Shown in pieces: positions 51,091 to 59,736 of a stretch of DNA of 64,000 nt. The translations under genes were made by a program, and so were the position numbers. The notes under the pieces are model-generated. The model did not search any database. It had not been told where the DNA came from and saw nothing but the letters and a program-made list of their open reading frames with translations. Numbering within the stretch: position 1 is the stretch's first letter; each line of letters starts with the position of its first letter. Origin of the DNA: an uncultured Christensenella sp. (lineage in GTDB: Bacteria; Bacillota; Clostridia; Christensenellales; Borkfalkiaceae). The stretch is taken from the NCBI GenBank assembly GCA_910585705.1, contig CAJUER010000001.1, positions 557,384-621,383 on the forward strand, given 5' to 3'.

Positions 51091-51813
51091 TTAAGACGAA
51101 CGCTTTTTACGTTTTCTTACCGAAGTGTGATGCTCCTCACCCGCAAAAAGCTTATAAATATTTTTACGGTGTGCAAACCATGTAAGAATATTCAAAAGTA
51201 ACAGAAGCATAAACGTTGCTATTATCCAGCCGTTTAAAAGCGTTGCGGAATACCTCAATGCAAATATTACCGCCTGGAATATCGTCAGCGAAGACACGCC
51301 GAGAAGCGAGCCCATTGAGCCCCATTCTGTAAATACGATATAAAGGAAAACAAGTATGAGCATTGCAAGTGCGATGAAAAAATACCACCACTGTTCGCAC
51401 GAAAGCGAGAAAAGAAACAGCCCCATAGTCGAAGCGATACCTTTTCCTCCCTTGAACTTAAAAGGCGCCGGAAAAATGTGACCTATAATTACAAACGCTC
51501 CGAAAAAGTAACGCGCAAAATCCGCGACGGCAATCTGTGTTCCCGCAAAGCAATAATCCCTAAAAATGAAGTATCCGACTATTGCCGGCACGCCGCCCTT
51601 TATTACGTCGCAGAAAAAATTTATCGCCCCTACTTTCAGTCCGAACGTACGCGTCATATTCATCGAGCCGGGATTGCCGCTGCCTATATCGCGTATGTCG
51701 CGCTTTTTAACGTGAGAAATCAAAACGGCGAAATTAAAACATCCTATAAGATAACAAGCAGCCGCCGCAATTAAAAACCAATACCAACCGTCTTGAATAA
51801 AAAATTCTTTCAT
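51091..51813 (-). CDS. plsY: Acyl-phosphate:glycerol-3-phosphate acyltransferase
   Basis: 240 aa integral membrane enzyme for the first acylation in phospholipid synthesis. The three family motifs are visible: GSGNPGSMNMTR, GHIFPAPFKFKGGKGIA, and the C-terminal loop near TEWGSMGS. Somewhat longer than the usual 200 aa because of a basic C-terminal tail. Its ATG overlaps the der stop (TAATG). Confidence 0.95.
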   Translation of the reverse strand: MKEFFIQDGWYWFLIAAAACYLIGCFNFAVLISHVKKRDIRDIGSGNPGSMNMTRTFGLKVGAINFFCDVIKGGVPAIVGYFIFRDYCFAGTQIAVADFARYFFGAFVIIGHIFPAPFKFKGGKGIASTMGLFLFSLSCEQWWYFFIALAMLILVFLYIVFTEWGSMGSLLGVSSLTIFQAVIFALRYSATLLNGWIIATFMLLLLLNILTWFAHRKNIYKLFAGEEHHTSVRKRKKRSS

Positions 51814-53123
51814 CAGTCGCTCTTCTTCTCTCTCGTAATAATTTTAATGGGCGTACCCGAAAAATCGAAAGCCTTCCTCAAAGTGTTTTCGAGAAACCTT
51901 TCGTAAGAAAAATGCAGTAAATTTGTACTGTTGACGAAAAGCACTATCGTGGGCGGCGCAACCGCAACCTGCGACGAATAGTAAACCTTCAGTCTTCTTC
52001 CGTTATACGACGGAGGTTCGTTAGAACGCACGGCGTCGGAAATAACGTCGTTCAAAGTACCGGTTGCAACCCTGTAATGCGAATGGGCGTAAACCTCGTC
52101 TACAAGCGAAATAATTTTTTCCGTGCGCTGACCCGTCTTTGCTGAAATATATACGGATTTGAAGTAGTCCATAAACTTCAAATCTTCCTTCAACTTGTTT
52201 TCGAACTTGTTGATGGTATTCGTATCCTTTTCAATCAAATCCCATTTGTTCATTACTATTACGGAAGGCTTGCCCTGTTCGTGAACGTAACCTATAATTT
52301 TGGTGTCCTGTTCCGTCAAGCCGTCCTCGCTGTCCACAACAAGCAGGCAGACGTCCGCGCGGCGGACCGCGTCGAACGCGCGCATTACGGAGTAATATTC
52401 CACGTCGTCTTCAACCTTGCTTTTTTTGCGTATACCGGCAGTGTCGATTATGGTATAGTTCTTTCCGTCGTAAGTAAATTTGGTATCTATGGCGTCGCGC
52501 GTAGTGCCCGCAATATTTGTAACTATGGAGCGTTCGAAGCCGAGCAATTTATTGACAAGGCTGCTTTTACCCGCATTCGGTTTCCCGACGACGGCTATTT
52601 TTATGCTGTCGTCCTCCTCTGTTTCCGATTTTTCAAACCAGCTTACCGCCTCGTCCAAAACGTCGCCTATACCAGTACCATGCTCTGCCGATAAGGGAAA
52701 CGGTTCGCCAAGACCGAGAGAATAAAATTCAAAAACCTTTTCTTCGGAATATTCGTCTATTTTATTGACGGCGAGAATCACTGGTTTTTTACTGCGGCGG
52801 AGCATGTCCGCCACGTCGTAATCTGAAGTTGTAAGCCCCTCTCTGCCGTCGACAAAAAACAAAATCACCTGAGCGGTGTCAATAGCGACTTCCGCTTGTT
52901 TTTTTATTTCTTTCCACATAGTATCTTCCGAGCGGATTTCTATACCGCCCGTATCCACCATTGAAAACACCTTCCCGCGCCATTCCGAGTCGGCATAAAG
53001 CCTGTCTCGCGTGACGCCCGGTCTGTCTTCGGTTATTGAAATTTTTCTGCCCGCAACCTTGTTAAAAAAGGTGCTTTTGCCGACATTAGGTCTGCCGACG
53101 ATTGCAATTAAAGGATTAGCCAT
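51813..53123 (-). CDS. der: Ribosome biogenesis GTPase Der (EngA)
   Basis: 436 aa with two tandem G domains: GRPNVGKST...DTGG...NKID (1-165) and GKPNAGKSS...DTAG...NKWD (about 175-350), plus the C-terminal KH-like domain. Needed for 50S assembly. Between DUF512 (two bases upstream) and plsY, a typical Clostridia order. Confidence 0.97.
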   Translation of the reverse strand: MANPLIAIVGRPNVGKSTFFNKVAGRKISITEDRPGVTRDRLYADSEWRGKVFSMVDTGGIEIRSEDTMWKEIKKQAEVAIDTAQVILFFVDGREGLTTSDYDVADMLRRSKKPVILAVNKIDEYSEEKVFEFYSLGLGEPFPLSAEHGTGIGDVLDEAVSWFEKSETEEDDSIKIAVVGKPNAGKSSLVNKLLGFERSIVTNIAGTTRDAIDTKFTYDGKNYTIIDTAGIRKKSKVEDDVEYYSVMRAFDAVRRADVCLLVVDSEDGLTEQDTKIIGYVHEQGKPSVIVMNKWDLIEKDTNTINKFENKLKEDLKFMDYFKSVYISAKTGQRTEKIISLVDEVYAHSHYRVATGTLNDVISDAVRSNEPPSYNGRRLKVYYSSQVAVAPPTIVLFVNSTNLLHFSYERFLENTLRKAFDFSGTPIKIITREKKSD

Positions 53124-53125
53124 AT

Positions 53126-54406
53126 TTACGCCTTTACGAGATTTTCAAAAAGCCCGTCCTGCCTTCTGTTTATAATTATCTTTTTGCCTTTCAGTAATTT
53201 TTTAAGCCGCTTTACCGTCATTCCGTCAAGAAAAACGTCTTCGAATTCCTTTAAAGTATTTGCGGGAATTATCGCAATGTCGTAATTTTCCGTATGTTTT
53301 AAAAGCTCTTCCGCAATATCTCCGCCCGTAAGCAAGCCCGTACAGGTTACCGTAGAACCGAAAAATTTATTCTCTACGGGAAGCGCGAAAGCGTGCAGAT
53401 TCTTTACCGCCTCGTTTGCGGTATCGCACGCGTACCGTATTGTTTTTGCCGCGCTTACGCCCGTTACCACAGCGACCCTTGCGTATTTTCTGCGCGCCGC
53501 GTTATAGACGCTTGCGTTAAAATCGGCAAGGAATTTAGCGGTCATTCCTATTCCGTTTTCTATCTGAGCAAAATTTCCGTAAAATTCAACGGGCTTGAAC
53601 TGCCGTCCGCACTTGACAAAATACTCGTCGGCAGGCAATAAAAAATCAACGTTGAACTCTGCGTTAAGCCTGTCGCACAAATCGAGCAACGCCGCCGCGT
53701 CTTGCGCGGTAACGTCCGGAATTTCATAAAGCCCCTCGCGGAATTTCGTCAAACCCGTAGGAACCACCGCAACGTCCGCAACGTAAGGATACATATCAAA
53801 AAGCGTTCTCGCCGTTTCTTCAAGCGCGTTACCGTCGTTAAGCTTCGGAACTATTACCGCCTGACAGTGAACGGTTATTTTCGCTTCGGTCAGCTTTTTA
53901 AGTTGCTCTACGATTTTGCCCGCAAAGCGGTTGCCCATAAGCTTACAACGCAAGGCGGCGTCGGTTGCGTGAACGGAAACATACAGCGGCGATAAGTGCA
54001 GCCTTATAATGCGTTCCAGTTCTTCATCGTCCACGTTGGTCAGCGTTACGAAGTTGCCGCACATAAAACTCATGGTATAGTCGTCGTCTTTAACGTATAG
54101 ACTGTCGCGCATACCCTTGCCCATCTGATCGACGAAACAAAATATACATTTGTTGCGGCATGTGCGAATTTTTCCGCTTTCGGTAAAAGTCAATTCAAGG
54201 CTTTCGTCTTCGGGTTTATCTACCGTAATCACACGTTCAACGCCTGCGGCATTTTTTACCTTTAGCGTAAAATACGGCTTACTGTCGTAATAAAGATAGT
54301 CAAGGCTGTCCGTTACGGGAAACCCGTCGAAGCTTACTATTTTGTCGCCTTTCTTTAAATTGTATTTTTTCGCGGTTGAGCCTTTTACGCCCGTTATTTC
54401 AAGCAT
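53126..54406 (-). CDS. DUF512 family radical-SAM-like Fe-S protein
   Basis: 426 aa. N-terminal PDZ-like part (GVKGSTAKKYNLKKGDKIVSFDG), then a radical-SAM-type cluster motif CRNKCIFCF (about 82-90) and a TIM-barrel-like core, ending in the DUF512 domain (about 225-425). Function unproven. First gene of DUF512-der-plsY. Transcription is predicted to start at the ATG. Confidence 0.88.
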   Translation of the reverse strand: MLEITGVKGSTAKKYNLKKGDKIVSFDGFPVTDSLDYLYYDSKPYFTLKVKNAAGVERVITVDKPEDESLELTFTESGKIRTCRNKCIFCFVDQMGKGMRDSLYVKDDDYTMSFMCGNFVTLTNVDDEELERIIRLHLSPLYVSVHATDAALRCKLMGNRFAGKIVEQLKKLTEAKITVHCQAVIVPKLNDGNALEETARTLFDMYPYVADVAVVPTGLTKFREGLYEIPDVTAQDAAALLDLCDRLNAEFNVDFLLPADEYFVKCGRQFKPVEFYGNFAQIENGIGMTAKFLADFNASVYNAARRKYARVAVVTGVSAAKTIRYACDTANEAVKNLHAFALPVENKFFGSTVTCTGLLTGGDIAEELLKHTENYDIAIIPANTLKEFEDVFLDGMTVKRLKKLLKGKKIIINRRQDGLFENLVKA

Positions 54407-54412
54407 AGCACA

Positions 54413-54441
54413 ATTATAAATTATTACAGCCGATTTGTAAA
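54413..54441 (-). promoter_or_regulatory. DUF512-der-plsY promoter, predicted leaderless start
   Basis: On the minus strand: TTTACA (54441-54436), 17 bases, perfect TATAAT (54418-54413), TGTGCT, then the ATG at 54406. Confidence 0.75.
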
Positions 54442-54460
54442 GAAAAAGCGCGAACGGATA

Positions 54461-54489
54461 AAATAAAAAAATCCCCGAAAATTTCGGGG
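54461..54489 (-). terminator. Terminator of the 54503 gene
   Basis: Arms CCCCGAAA/TTTCGGGG (54473-54480, 54482-54489); the loop-proximal pairs must open. An A/T-rich block at 54461-54472 gives a T run on the minus strand. Confidence 0.75.
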
Positions 54490-54502
54490 AAGATTTTATA
54501 AT

Positions 54503-54844
54503 TTAAATTAAATTGCCAAGCATTCCGAGAACTACGCCGAACGCAAAGACGGCAAGCATAATCCAGTAGAATACCTTCCAGCTCTTGCTTTTATATTTAA
54601 CGAACTGATAAGCAGGGAGCGCGATTGCGATAATCAAAGCTATCTGACCGATAAAGGAAAAAATGTTGTAAACCTGAGTTAAAGTAGCCGCAGTTTTCTC
54701 GCTTAAATTTTTAATGATAGAGGTTAAGAATCTGATAATTCCGCCGAAAAGAAACGCACAACCCGCAATCGTCATGCTCCAAAACGCGCAGATTTCTGTA
54801 AAGGAATGTCTTTCTCTTACGCTTGTGGTAGATTTTCTTGCCAT
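54503..54844 (-). CDS. Small three-helix membrane protein, function unknown
   Basis: 113 aa from the ATG at 54844 with AAGGAG upstream. Three hydrophobic segments (about 18-38, 56-75, 88-110). A basic N-terminus (MARKSTTSVRERH) faces the cytoplasm. No family recognised. It lies between rluD and DUF512 with its own terminator. Confidence 0.65.
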   Translation of the reverse strand: MARKSTTSVRERHSFTEICAFWSMTIAGCAFLFGGIIRFLTSIIKNLSEKTAATLTQVYNIFSFIGQIALIIAIALPAYQFVKYKSKSWKVFYWIMLAVFAFGVVLGMLGNLI

Positions 54845-54921
54845 AAAAATATCTCCTTGTTTCGAATGTGTTTTTAGTATAGCAGTAATTTTATGCTTTT
54901 GCAAGCAAAAATCACGATTTT

Positions 54922-55836
54922 TCAAATTTCCGTGAGTTTACCGAGAACGTCGGTAAAGTACTGCGGCAAAGGGGCTTCGAACGTCATTTCTTCGTTTGTA
55001 GACGGATGAGACAAAGCAAGCCTGAACGCATGCAGAAGCTGACCTTCGAGCTTAAATTTCTGTTTCTTTATGCCGTAAACCGTATCGCCGACTACGGGGT
55101 AACCGAGATGCTTCGCATGCACGCGTATCTGGTGCGTTCTGCCCGTATGCAAATCGAAACGGCACAGAGTATAACCGAGATACCTTTTAATAACTTTATA
55201 GTCGGTCACGGCAAGCTTGCCTTTGTCAGGCGGCACTACCGCCATTTTCAGTCTGTCGGCGGGACTCCTACCGATATAAGTCGTAACTACGCCTTCGTCG
55301 GATTTCAAGTTGCCTTCCAATAAAGCAAGATAGGTGCGGCGGCAGGTTTTTTCGGAAATCTGCTTTGCAAGGCTTAAATGCGCCTTATCGTTTTTCGCGA
55401 CGACGAGAAGCCCCGAAGTATCCTTGTCTATTCTGTGAACTATACCGGGACGGATAACTCCGTTTATTCCGCTCAGCGAATCGAGTTTAAACAAAAGCGC
55501 GTTTACAAGCGTACCCTCAGTATTGCCGTTGCCCATATGCACCGTCATCCCCTGCGGCTTGTTTACGACGGCGATATCGTCGTCCTCGTAAATAATTTCA
55601 ACCGGAATGTCTTCGGGCTTGACAGAACAGTCCTGCGCTTCGGGCACGCACACCTCCACGACGTCACCGACGGAAATTTCCTGCGAGGGTTTGCATTGCC
55701 TCCCGTTAATTTTAACGTTACCGCCGTCAATTAACTTTTTGACGGCGGATCGGGTTTTATCAAGTTTTTCGGAAACGAATACGTCAGCACGGGGTACCGC
55801 GCAATCTGCGGTATACACGAAATTATTCGCCTTCAT
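54922..55836 (-). CDS. RluA-family 23S rRNA pseudouridine synthase (RluD-like)
   Basis: 304 aa from the ATG at 55836 (overlapping the lspA 3' end by 14 bases; a much longer upstream frame lies within lspA). N-terminal S4 RNA-binding domain (FVSEKLDKTRSAVKKLIDGG), then the catalytic domain with GIVHRIDKDTSGLLVVAKND (catalytic Asp in HRIDKDTSG) and TGRTHQIRVH. The lspA-rluD pair is conserved in Firmicutes. Confidence 0.94.
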   Translation of the reverse strand: MKANNFVYTADCAVPRADVFVSEKLDKTRSAVKKLIDGGNVKINGRQCKPSQEISVGDVVEVCVPEAQDCSVKPEDIPVEIIYEDDDIAVVNKPQGMTVHMGNGNTEGTLVNALLFKLDSLSGINGVIRPGIVHRIDKDTSGLLVVAKNDKAHLSLAKQISEKTCRRTYLALLEGNLKSDEGVVTTYIGRSPADRLKMAVVPPDKGKLAVTDYKVIKRYLGYTLCRFDLHTGRTHQIRVHAKHLGYPVVGDTVYGIKKQKFKLEGQLLHAFRLALSHPSTNEEMTFEAPLPQYFTDVLGKLTEI

Positions 55837-56500
55837 TCCCGTCCCCGCCGTCGGATTCGTTTTCACCGTCTGATGTGTTTTCGCCGTCGGACTGTACGTT
55901 TTCGGCGCCCGCGTTTTCAACAGTCGTAGCTCCGCTACCTTCGGTTTCATCTCTGCGTTTTGCCTGCTCGGCTTTCGCTGCTTTGGTGAGAGGGAACACC
56001 GCCCATACGTCTACAAAAAGAAGAGCAACTATTGCAATTATCGTGCCGAAAACTATCCAAAAGTCCGCAAAGTTACACGCTGCCATACTGCCGAAGATAT
56101 TGACGTTCACAAAATCGCGGACTTCCCTGTAAGCAATTCTGTCAATTAAATTGCCCAATGCGCCCGATATTATCAGCGTCAATGAAATTTTTAAAAGCAA
56201 GTGCTTTTCGGGCAAAACGACAAAAGTGAAAATCAATACGGCAAGAAGTATAAACGTCATTACAATCAGAAATATCTGTCCCCATGCCGCATCCGCAAGA
56301 AAACTGAACGCACAGCCCGGATTTCTGCTTCCGCTTTCCACTTCGATAAGCTTGGGTATAACGATAAAATTCCAGTTGTCGCGTTCCTCGAAAATTTTCG
56401 TCAATAAATCGACGAGAACAAGCGCAACGCACACACCTATAAGAATAAGACTTTTCCAACCAATATTGAATTTGATTTTACTTTTGATTTTTTCAAGCAT
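55823..56500 (-). CDS. lspA: Lipoprotein signal peptidase (SPase II) with acidic tail
   Basis: 225 aa, four transmembrane segments. The catalytic aspartates lie in GNLIDRI and CNFADFWI. It cleaves signal peptides of the lipoproteins seen in this window. About 55 extra residues at the C-terminus form a Ser/Asp/Glu/Gly-rich acidic tail (TSDGENESDGGDGNEGE), absent from standard LspA of about 160 aa. Predicted leaderless start. Confidence 0.93.
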   Translation of the reverse strand: MLEKIKSKIKFNIGWKSLILIGVCVALVLVDLLTKIFEERDNWNFIVIPKLIEVESGSRNPGCAFSFLADAAWGQIFLIVMTFILLAVLIFTFVVLPEKHLLLKISLTLIISGALGNLIDRIAYREVRDFVNVNIFGSMAACNFADFWIVFGTIIAIVALLFVDVWAVFPLTKAAKAEQAKRRDETEGSGATTVENAGAENVQSDGENTSDGENESDGGDGNEGE

Positions 56501-56506
56501 AGTTTT

Positions 56507-56535
56507 ATGATATATTAATCGGGTGCATTTGTCAA
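56507..56535 (-). promoter_or_regulatory. lspA-rluD promoter, predicted leaderless start
   Basis: On the minus strand: consensus TTGACA (56535-56530), 17 bases, TATCAT (56512-56507), AAAACT, ATG at 56500. Confidence 0.8.
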
Positions 56536-56557
56536 ATATATTGCCGTAAAACGCGCG

Positions 56558-56589
56558 ATATAAAAGTACGCACCGTATAAGGTGCGTAC
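56558..56589 (-). terminator. mazF terminator
   Basis: Perfect 9-bp stem GTACGCACC/GGTGCGTAC (56566-56574, 56581-56589) with a 6-base loop, then TTTTATAT on the minus strand. Confidence 0.8.
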
Positions 56590-56596
56590 ACGTTGA

Positions 56597-56944
56597 TTAT
56601 TTTTCAAATCCGAGACTTATTAAAATTGCCTTATCCACGCGCGTCATAGTCGACTCGTTCAGCTCGCCGATTCTTTCTTTCAACCTACGCTTATCGAGCG
56701 TACGTATCTGCTCTAAAAGGATAACCGAATCCTTTTGAAGCCCGTAGGAGTTGGAAGAAAGTTCGATGTGCGTAGGCAACTTCGCCTTGTTGATTTTACT
56801 TGTCACTGCCGCCGCTATCACCGTAGGTGAATACTTGTTTCCGACGTCGTTCTGCACGACGAGCACAGGACGTATTCCGCCCTGCTCGCTCCCCACCACC
56901 GGCGACAAATCGGCGTAATACAGTTCTCCGCGTTTAATCGTCAT
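56597..56944 (-). CDS. MazF/EndoA family mRNA interferase, no adjacent antitoxin
   Basis: 115 aa, close to Bacillus EndoA (NdoA), which cleaves mRNA at U^ACAU. Opening IKRGELYYADLSPVVGSEQGG, then RPVLVVQND and the conserved T-SKINKAKLPTHIEL. GAGG precedes the ATG. The 87 bases upstream to the CaCA gene contain no MazE-like frame, so its antitoxin must be elsewhere or absent. Confidence 0.92.
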   Translation of the reverse strand: MTIKRGELYYADLSPVVGSEQGGIRPVLVVQNDVGNKYSPTVIAAAVTSKINKAKLPTHIELSSNSYGLQKDSVILLEQIRTLDKRRLKERIGELNESTMTRVDKAILISLGFEK

Positions 56945-57031
56945 AATTACCTCGTTTCGGCAGTGTGTATATTTTATTATATGTACCGCCTTACAAATAT
57001 TGTTGACTGTACGACGGCCGTTTATACATAA

Positions 57032-58117
57032 TCAATACAAATGCAGAGCGTAATAATTTACAAAAACGAATACATAATAGCCTACAAGCCCCACGAGCAT
57101 AATAATGCCCGCAACCCTTGTGAGGCTTTTAGTTTTACCGAACGAGCAGACGAATATAAGAACCGCAGACGCAAGCGAAACAAGTCCGCTTATAAGCCCT
57201 TCGGTAGAGAACAGAAGTCCGTTTTTCGAGCAAACCGCACCGAGCCCGCCTATGAGCAGAATATTGGCGATGTTGCTTCCTATAATGTTGCCCGTAGCTA
57301 TTCCGACGTCGCCTTTGCGCGCGGCGGAAACCGACGTGACAAGCTCGGGTAGCGAAGTTCCGAAAGCTACAACGGTGAGCGCAACTATTTCGGGTTCTAT
57401 ACCTATCAAATCTTCCGCGACGTACTGTGCGGAAGTTACGACGAGCTGCGCGCCGCCGACAACCATTCCCAATCCTACTACCGTAAGTATAATTAAAAAC
57501 CAGACTTTAGTTTTAAGTTTATCATAAAACGCTTTGAAGCGTTGCCATTTGGTAAGCGTTTCCTCCTGCGGCGCACACGGGTCGGCAACGGAGACTGCGG
57601 AGGGATTTTCCAGCCCTATTTTTGACTGGCGTTTTGCAAGCACAATATTATAAGCCATAAACGCGCAGTAAAGCAGGATTAAAATCAAACCTTCCCACCA
57701 CTCGAAAGTCCAGCCTATGCTGCCGAGAACGACGAACAACACGCTTATAAAAATGAGAAACGGCAGGTCGATAAAGCGTGTTGTTTTTTCTACGGGCAGT
57801 TTACATATGACCGCAGACAATCCGAGAATAAGCAGAACGTTAATGATGTTGCTACCCAAAATATTGCCGACTATCAACTCGCCGGAACCGCCGACGGCGT
57901 CCACTATCGTAACAGCCGCTTCGGGCGCGCTAGTACCCAACGCAACGACCGTAACGCCGATTATGAAAGTTGAAATTTTAAGTTTTTTTGCGATTCCCGA
58001 CGCGCCGTCCACAAAGAAATCCGCCCCCTTAACGAGAAGGACAAATCCGACTAAAAGCAGAAAAATTTTAAGCGCAGCCGTACCTGCCGTACTAGATAGC
58101 AATGCCATACCTGTCAA
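57032..58117 (-). CDS. CaCA family cation antiporter (YrbG-like)
   Basis: 361 aa with ten to eleven membrane helices and the two inverted alpha-repeats of calcium/sodium antiporters: ALGTSAPEAAVT...GNILGSNIINVLL and AFGTSLPELVTS...GNIIGSNIANILL. A hydrophilic cytoplasmic loop separates the halves (about 160-200). GAGGTG fits a TTG start at 58117; the ATG at 58108 is an alternative. The yybP-ykoY-like riboswitch upstream suggests that Mn2+ controls it, so Mn2+ export is a plausible role (inference). Confidence 0.9.
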   Translation of the reverse strand: MTGMALLSSTAGTAALKIFLLLVGFVLLVKGADFFVDGASGIAKKLKISTFIIGVTVVALGTSAPEAAVTIVDAVGGSGELIVGNILGSNIINVLLILGLSAVICKLPVEKTTRFIDLPFLIFISVLFVVLGSIGWTFEWWEGLILILLYCAFMAYNIVLAKRQSKIGLENPSAVSVADPCAPQEETLTKWQRFKAFYDKLKTKVWFLIILTVVGLGMVVGGAQLVVTSAQYVAEDLIGIEPEIVALTVVAFGTSLPELVTSVSAARKGDVGIATGNIIGSNIANILLIGGLGAVCSKNGLLFSTEGLISGLVSLASAVLIFVCSFGKTKSLTRVAGIIMLVGLVGYYVFVFVNYYALHLY

Positions 58118-58148
58118 AATACACCTCTTAATTATTTTATCCTTATAA

Positions 58149-58275
58149 AAACAAAAAATAAGACCTTTAACTTAAATTTCTTTAAGTCAAAAGTCTTGTT
58201 CCTTAAATCAAGGGGATACGGCACGATTTTTTTAATCGGGGTATGTTGCCGCAGCCTTTATAACTACTCCCTTTC
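58149..58275 (-). promoter_or_regulatory. yybP-ykoY-like Mn2+ riboswitch with terminator
   Basis: The 5' side reads AAAGGGAGTAG (58274-58264), the class hallmark. The 3' side has GAACAAGACTTTT (near 58202-58190), which can close the P1 helix. The same AAGACTTTT is the 5' arm of a 17-bp terminator stem (58197-58181 with 58176-58160, GAAA loop) followed by ATTTTTTGTTT. Two pairs are G-U only on the minus strand, matching an RNA read in this direction. P1 and terminator are mutually exclusive, so Mn2+ should switch the gene on. Confidence 0.75.
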
Positions 58276-58285
58276 AACACGGGTT

Positions 58286-58314
58286 ATTTTATCAAGTTAA
58301 ATTTTATTTGTCAA
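58286..58314 (-). promoter_or_regulatory. Promoter of the riboswitch-CaCA unit
   Basis: On the minus strand: TTGACA (58314-58309), 17 bases, TAAAAT (58291-58286). It overlaps the 3' end of nnr and places the start of transcription just before the riboswitch. Confidence 0.8.
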
Positions 58315-59736
58315 GCGCCTGACGGCAAAATGCAGATTTTTAATTACGTCCTCCGCAGTAACGCAATAGTCTGTTTTTTCCGCCGAGCTTATTTCGGCGG
58401 AAAGACCGAGAACGTACGCCGCACAAACCGCCGCGTCGTAGGTGCTTAGTCCGCGAGCAAGCAAACCGCACATATAACCCGAAAGCATATCGCCGCTACC
58501 GCCCTTTGCAAGCGCGGTAGTTCCGCGAACGTTTACCGCCGTCCTTTCCCCGTCGCAGATAATGCTTGCCGCACCTTTTAGCAACACCGTCACGCCGAAT
58601 TTTTTCGCAAACGACTGAGCCATTCCGACAGGGTCTGATAAAATCGTTCCGACTTCGGCGCCGGTAAGACGGAAAAACTCTTTAACGTGCGGAGTGAGGA
58701 TTATTTTGCACCTTTTATTTAATAGTATATCCGTACCGTATTCAGAAAGCGCGTTCAACCCGTCCGCGTCGATTATCAACGCGCCTTCGTAGTTTTCTAA
58801 AATATAAATTATTTTATTATACAAATCTTTGCTTACGCCGCACCCCATTCCTATCGCGATAGAATGGGAATTGAAATCGATTCCGTCGGAAAAGATGACC
58901 TGAGGGTACACGGGAACAAGGCTTAGTTTGACCATTTCAGCCGTAGTCAGTTTAACGTAACCGCAACCCGATTTTAAAGCCGCACCGCAGGCAAGCGCTG
59001 CCGCGCCGAGATATTCAGAACTGCCGGCAACTATATTTGCCGAACCGTAAGTACCTTTATGCGAGTTGCGTTTGCGCCCGATAAAAAAAGGTTTTATATC
59101 CTCGTCAGAATAAATTTCCGCGTAAGTAGTTTGCGGGCAAATTATACCTATATCCTTTTTTACCGTCTTACCGCACAAATCAAGTCCGTCGTTTAAAAAA
59201 TGCCCCAACTTATATTCCGCTATCACTACCGTTAAATCGGCTTTTACCGCGCAGCCCTGCATAAGCCCGTTGTCGCCGTTAAGTCCGCTCGGTATATCTG
59301 CGGAAACAACATACGCTCCGCTTGCGTTAACCGCATTTACCGCTTCCGCAAATTTGCCGCCTATGTCGCGGCAAAGCCCCGTACCGAAAATACAATCCAC
59401 AATCAAATCGGCCTTTATTTCGTGCGTAAATTCAGCGGTACATGCTTTTCTTGCAAGAATACAGCCCTCAGAGGTCGGCTCCGCCACAGCGTAAACGCTT
59501 ACAGCTATGCCGCGATTTTTAAGGCTTTCGGCGCAAACGTAACCATCGCCGCCGTTATTGCCCGAACCGCACACCGCAACGGCACTTTTAAAGCCGTGCT
59601 TCTTCATTATTTTTTCAACTTCGTCCGCTATTGCCGCGCCCGCCCGAGCCATAAGCGTCTGCGCGCTTTGACCCTGCACTTTAACAGTATATGCGTCGGC
59701 GGCGCGCATTTGCGTATTGGATAATACCCTTTCCAT
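58297..59736 (-). CDS. nnr: Bifunctional NAD(P)H-hydrate epimerase/dehydratase
   Basis: 479 aa from the ATG at 59736, which overlaps the birA stop (TAATG); an upstream in-frame extension lies within birA and is rejected. The N-terminal YjeF_N epimerase (about 1-205) has GSGNNGGDGYV. The C-terminal ADP-dependent dehydratase (ribokinase-like, about 215-479) has the catalytic KGGSGDMLSGYMCG. It repairs hydrated NADH and NADPH. Confidence 0.95.
   Translation of the reverse strand: MERVLSNTQMRAADAYTVKVQGQSAQTLMARAGAAIADEVEKIMKKHGFKSAVAVCGSGNNGGDGYVCAESLKNRGIAVSVYAVAEPTSEGCILARKACTAEFTHEIKADLIVDCIFGTGLCRDIGGKFAEAVNAVNASGAYVVSADIPSGLNGDNGLMQGCAVKADLTVVIAEYKLGHFLNDGLDLCGKTVKKDIGIICPQTTYAEIYSDEDIKPFFIGRKRNSHKGTYGSANIVAGSSEYLGAAALACGAALKSGCGYVKLTTAEMVKLSLVPVYPQVIFSDGIDFNSHSIAIGMGCGVSKDLYNKIIYILENYEGALIIDADGLNALSEYGTDILLNKRCKIILTPHVKEFFRLTGAEVGTILSDPVGMAQSFAKKFGVTVLLKGAASIICDGERTAVNVRGTTALAKGGSGDMLSGYMCGLLARGLSTYDAAVCAAYVLGLSAEISSAEKTDYCVTAEDVIKNLHFAVRRLTNKI

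Noticed and set aside
58181..58314. Origin-like or phage attachment structure upstream of the antiporter gene
   Set aside because: All elements are explained by a promoter, a Mn2+-type riboswitch and its terminator.
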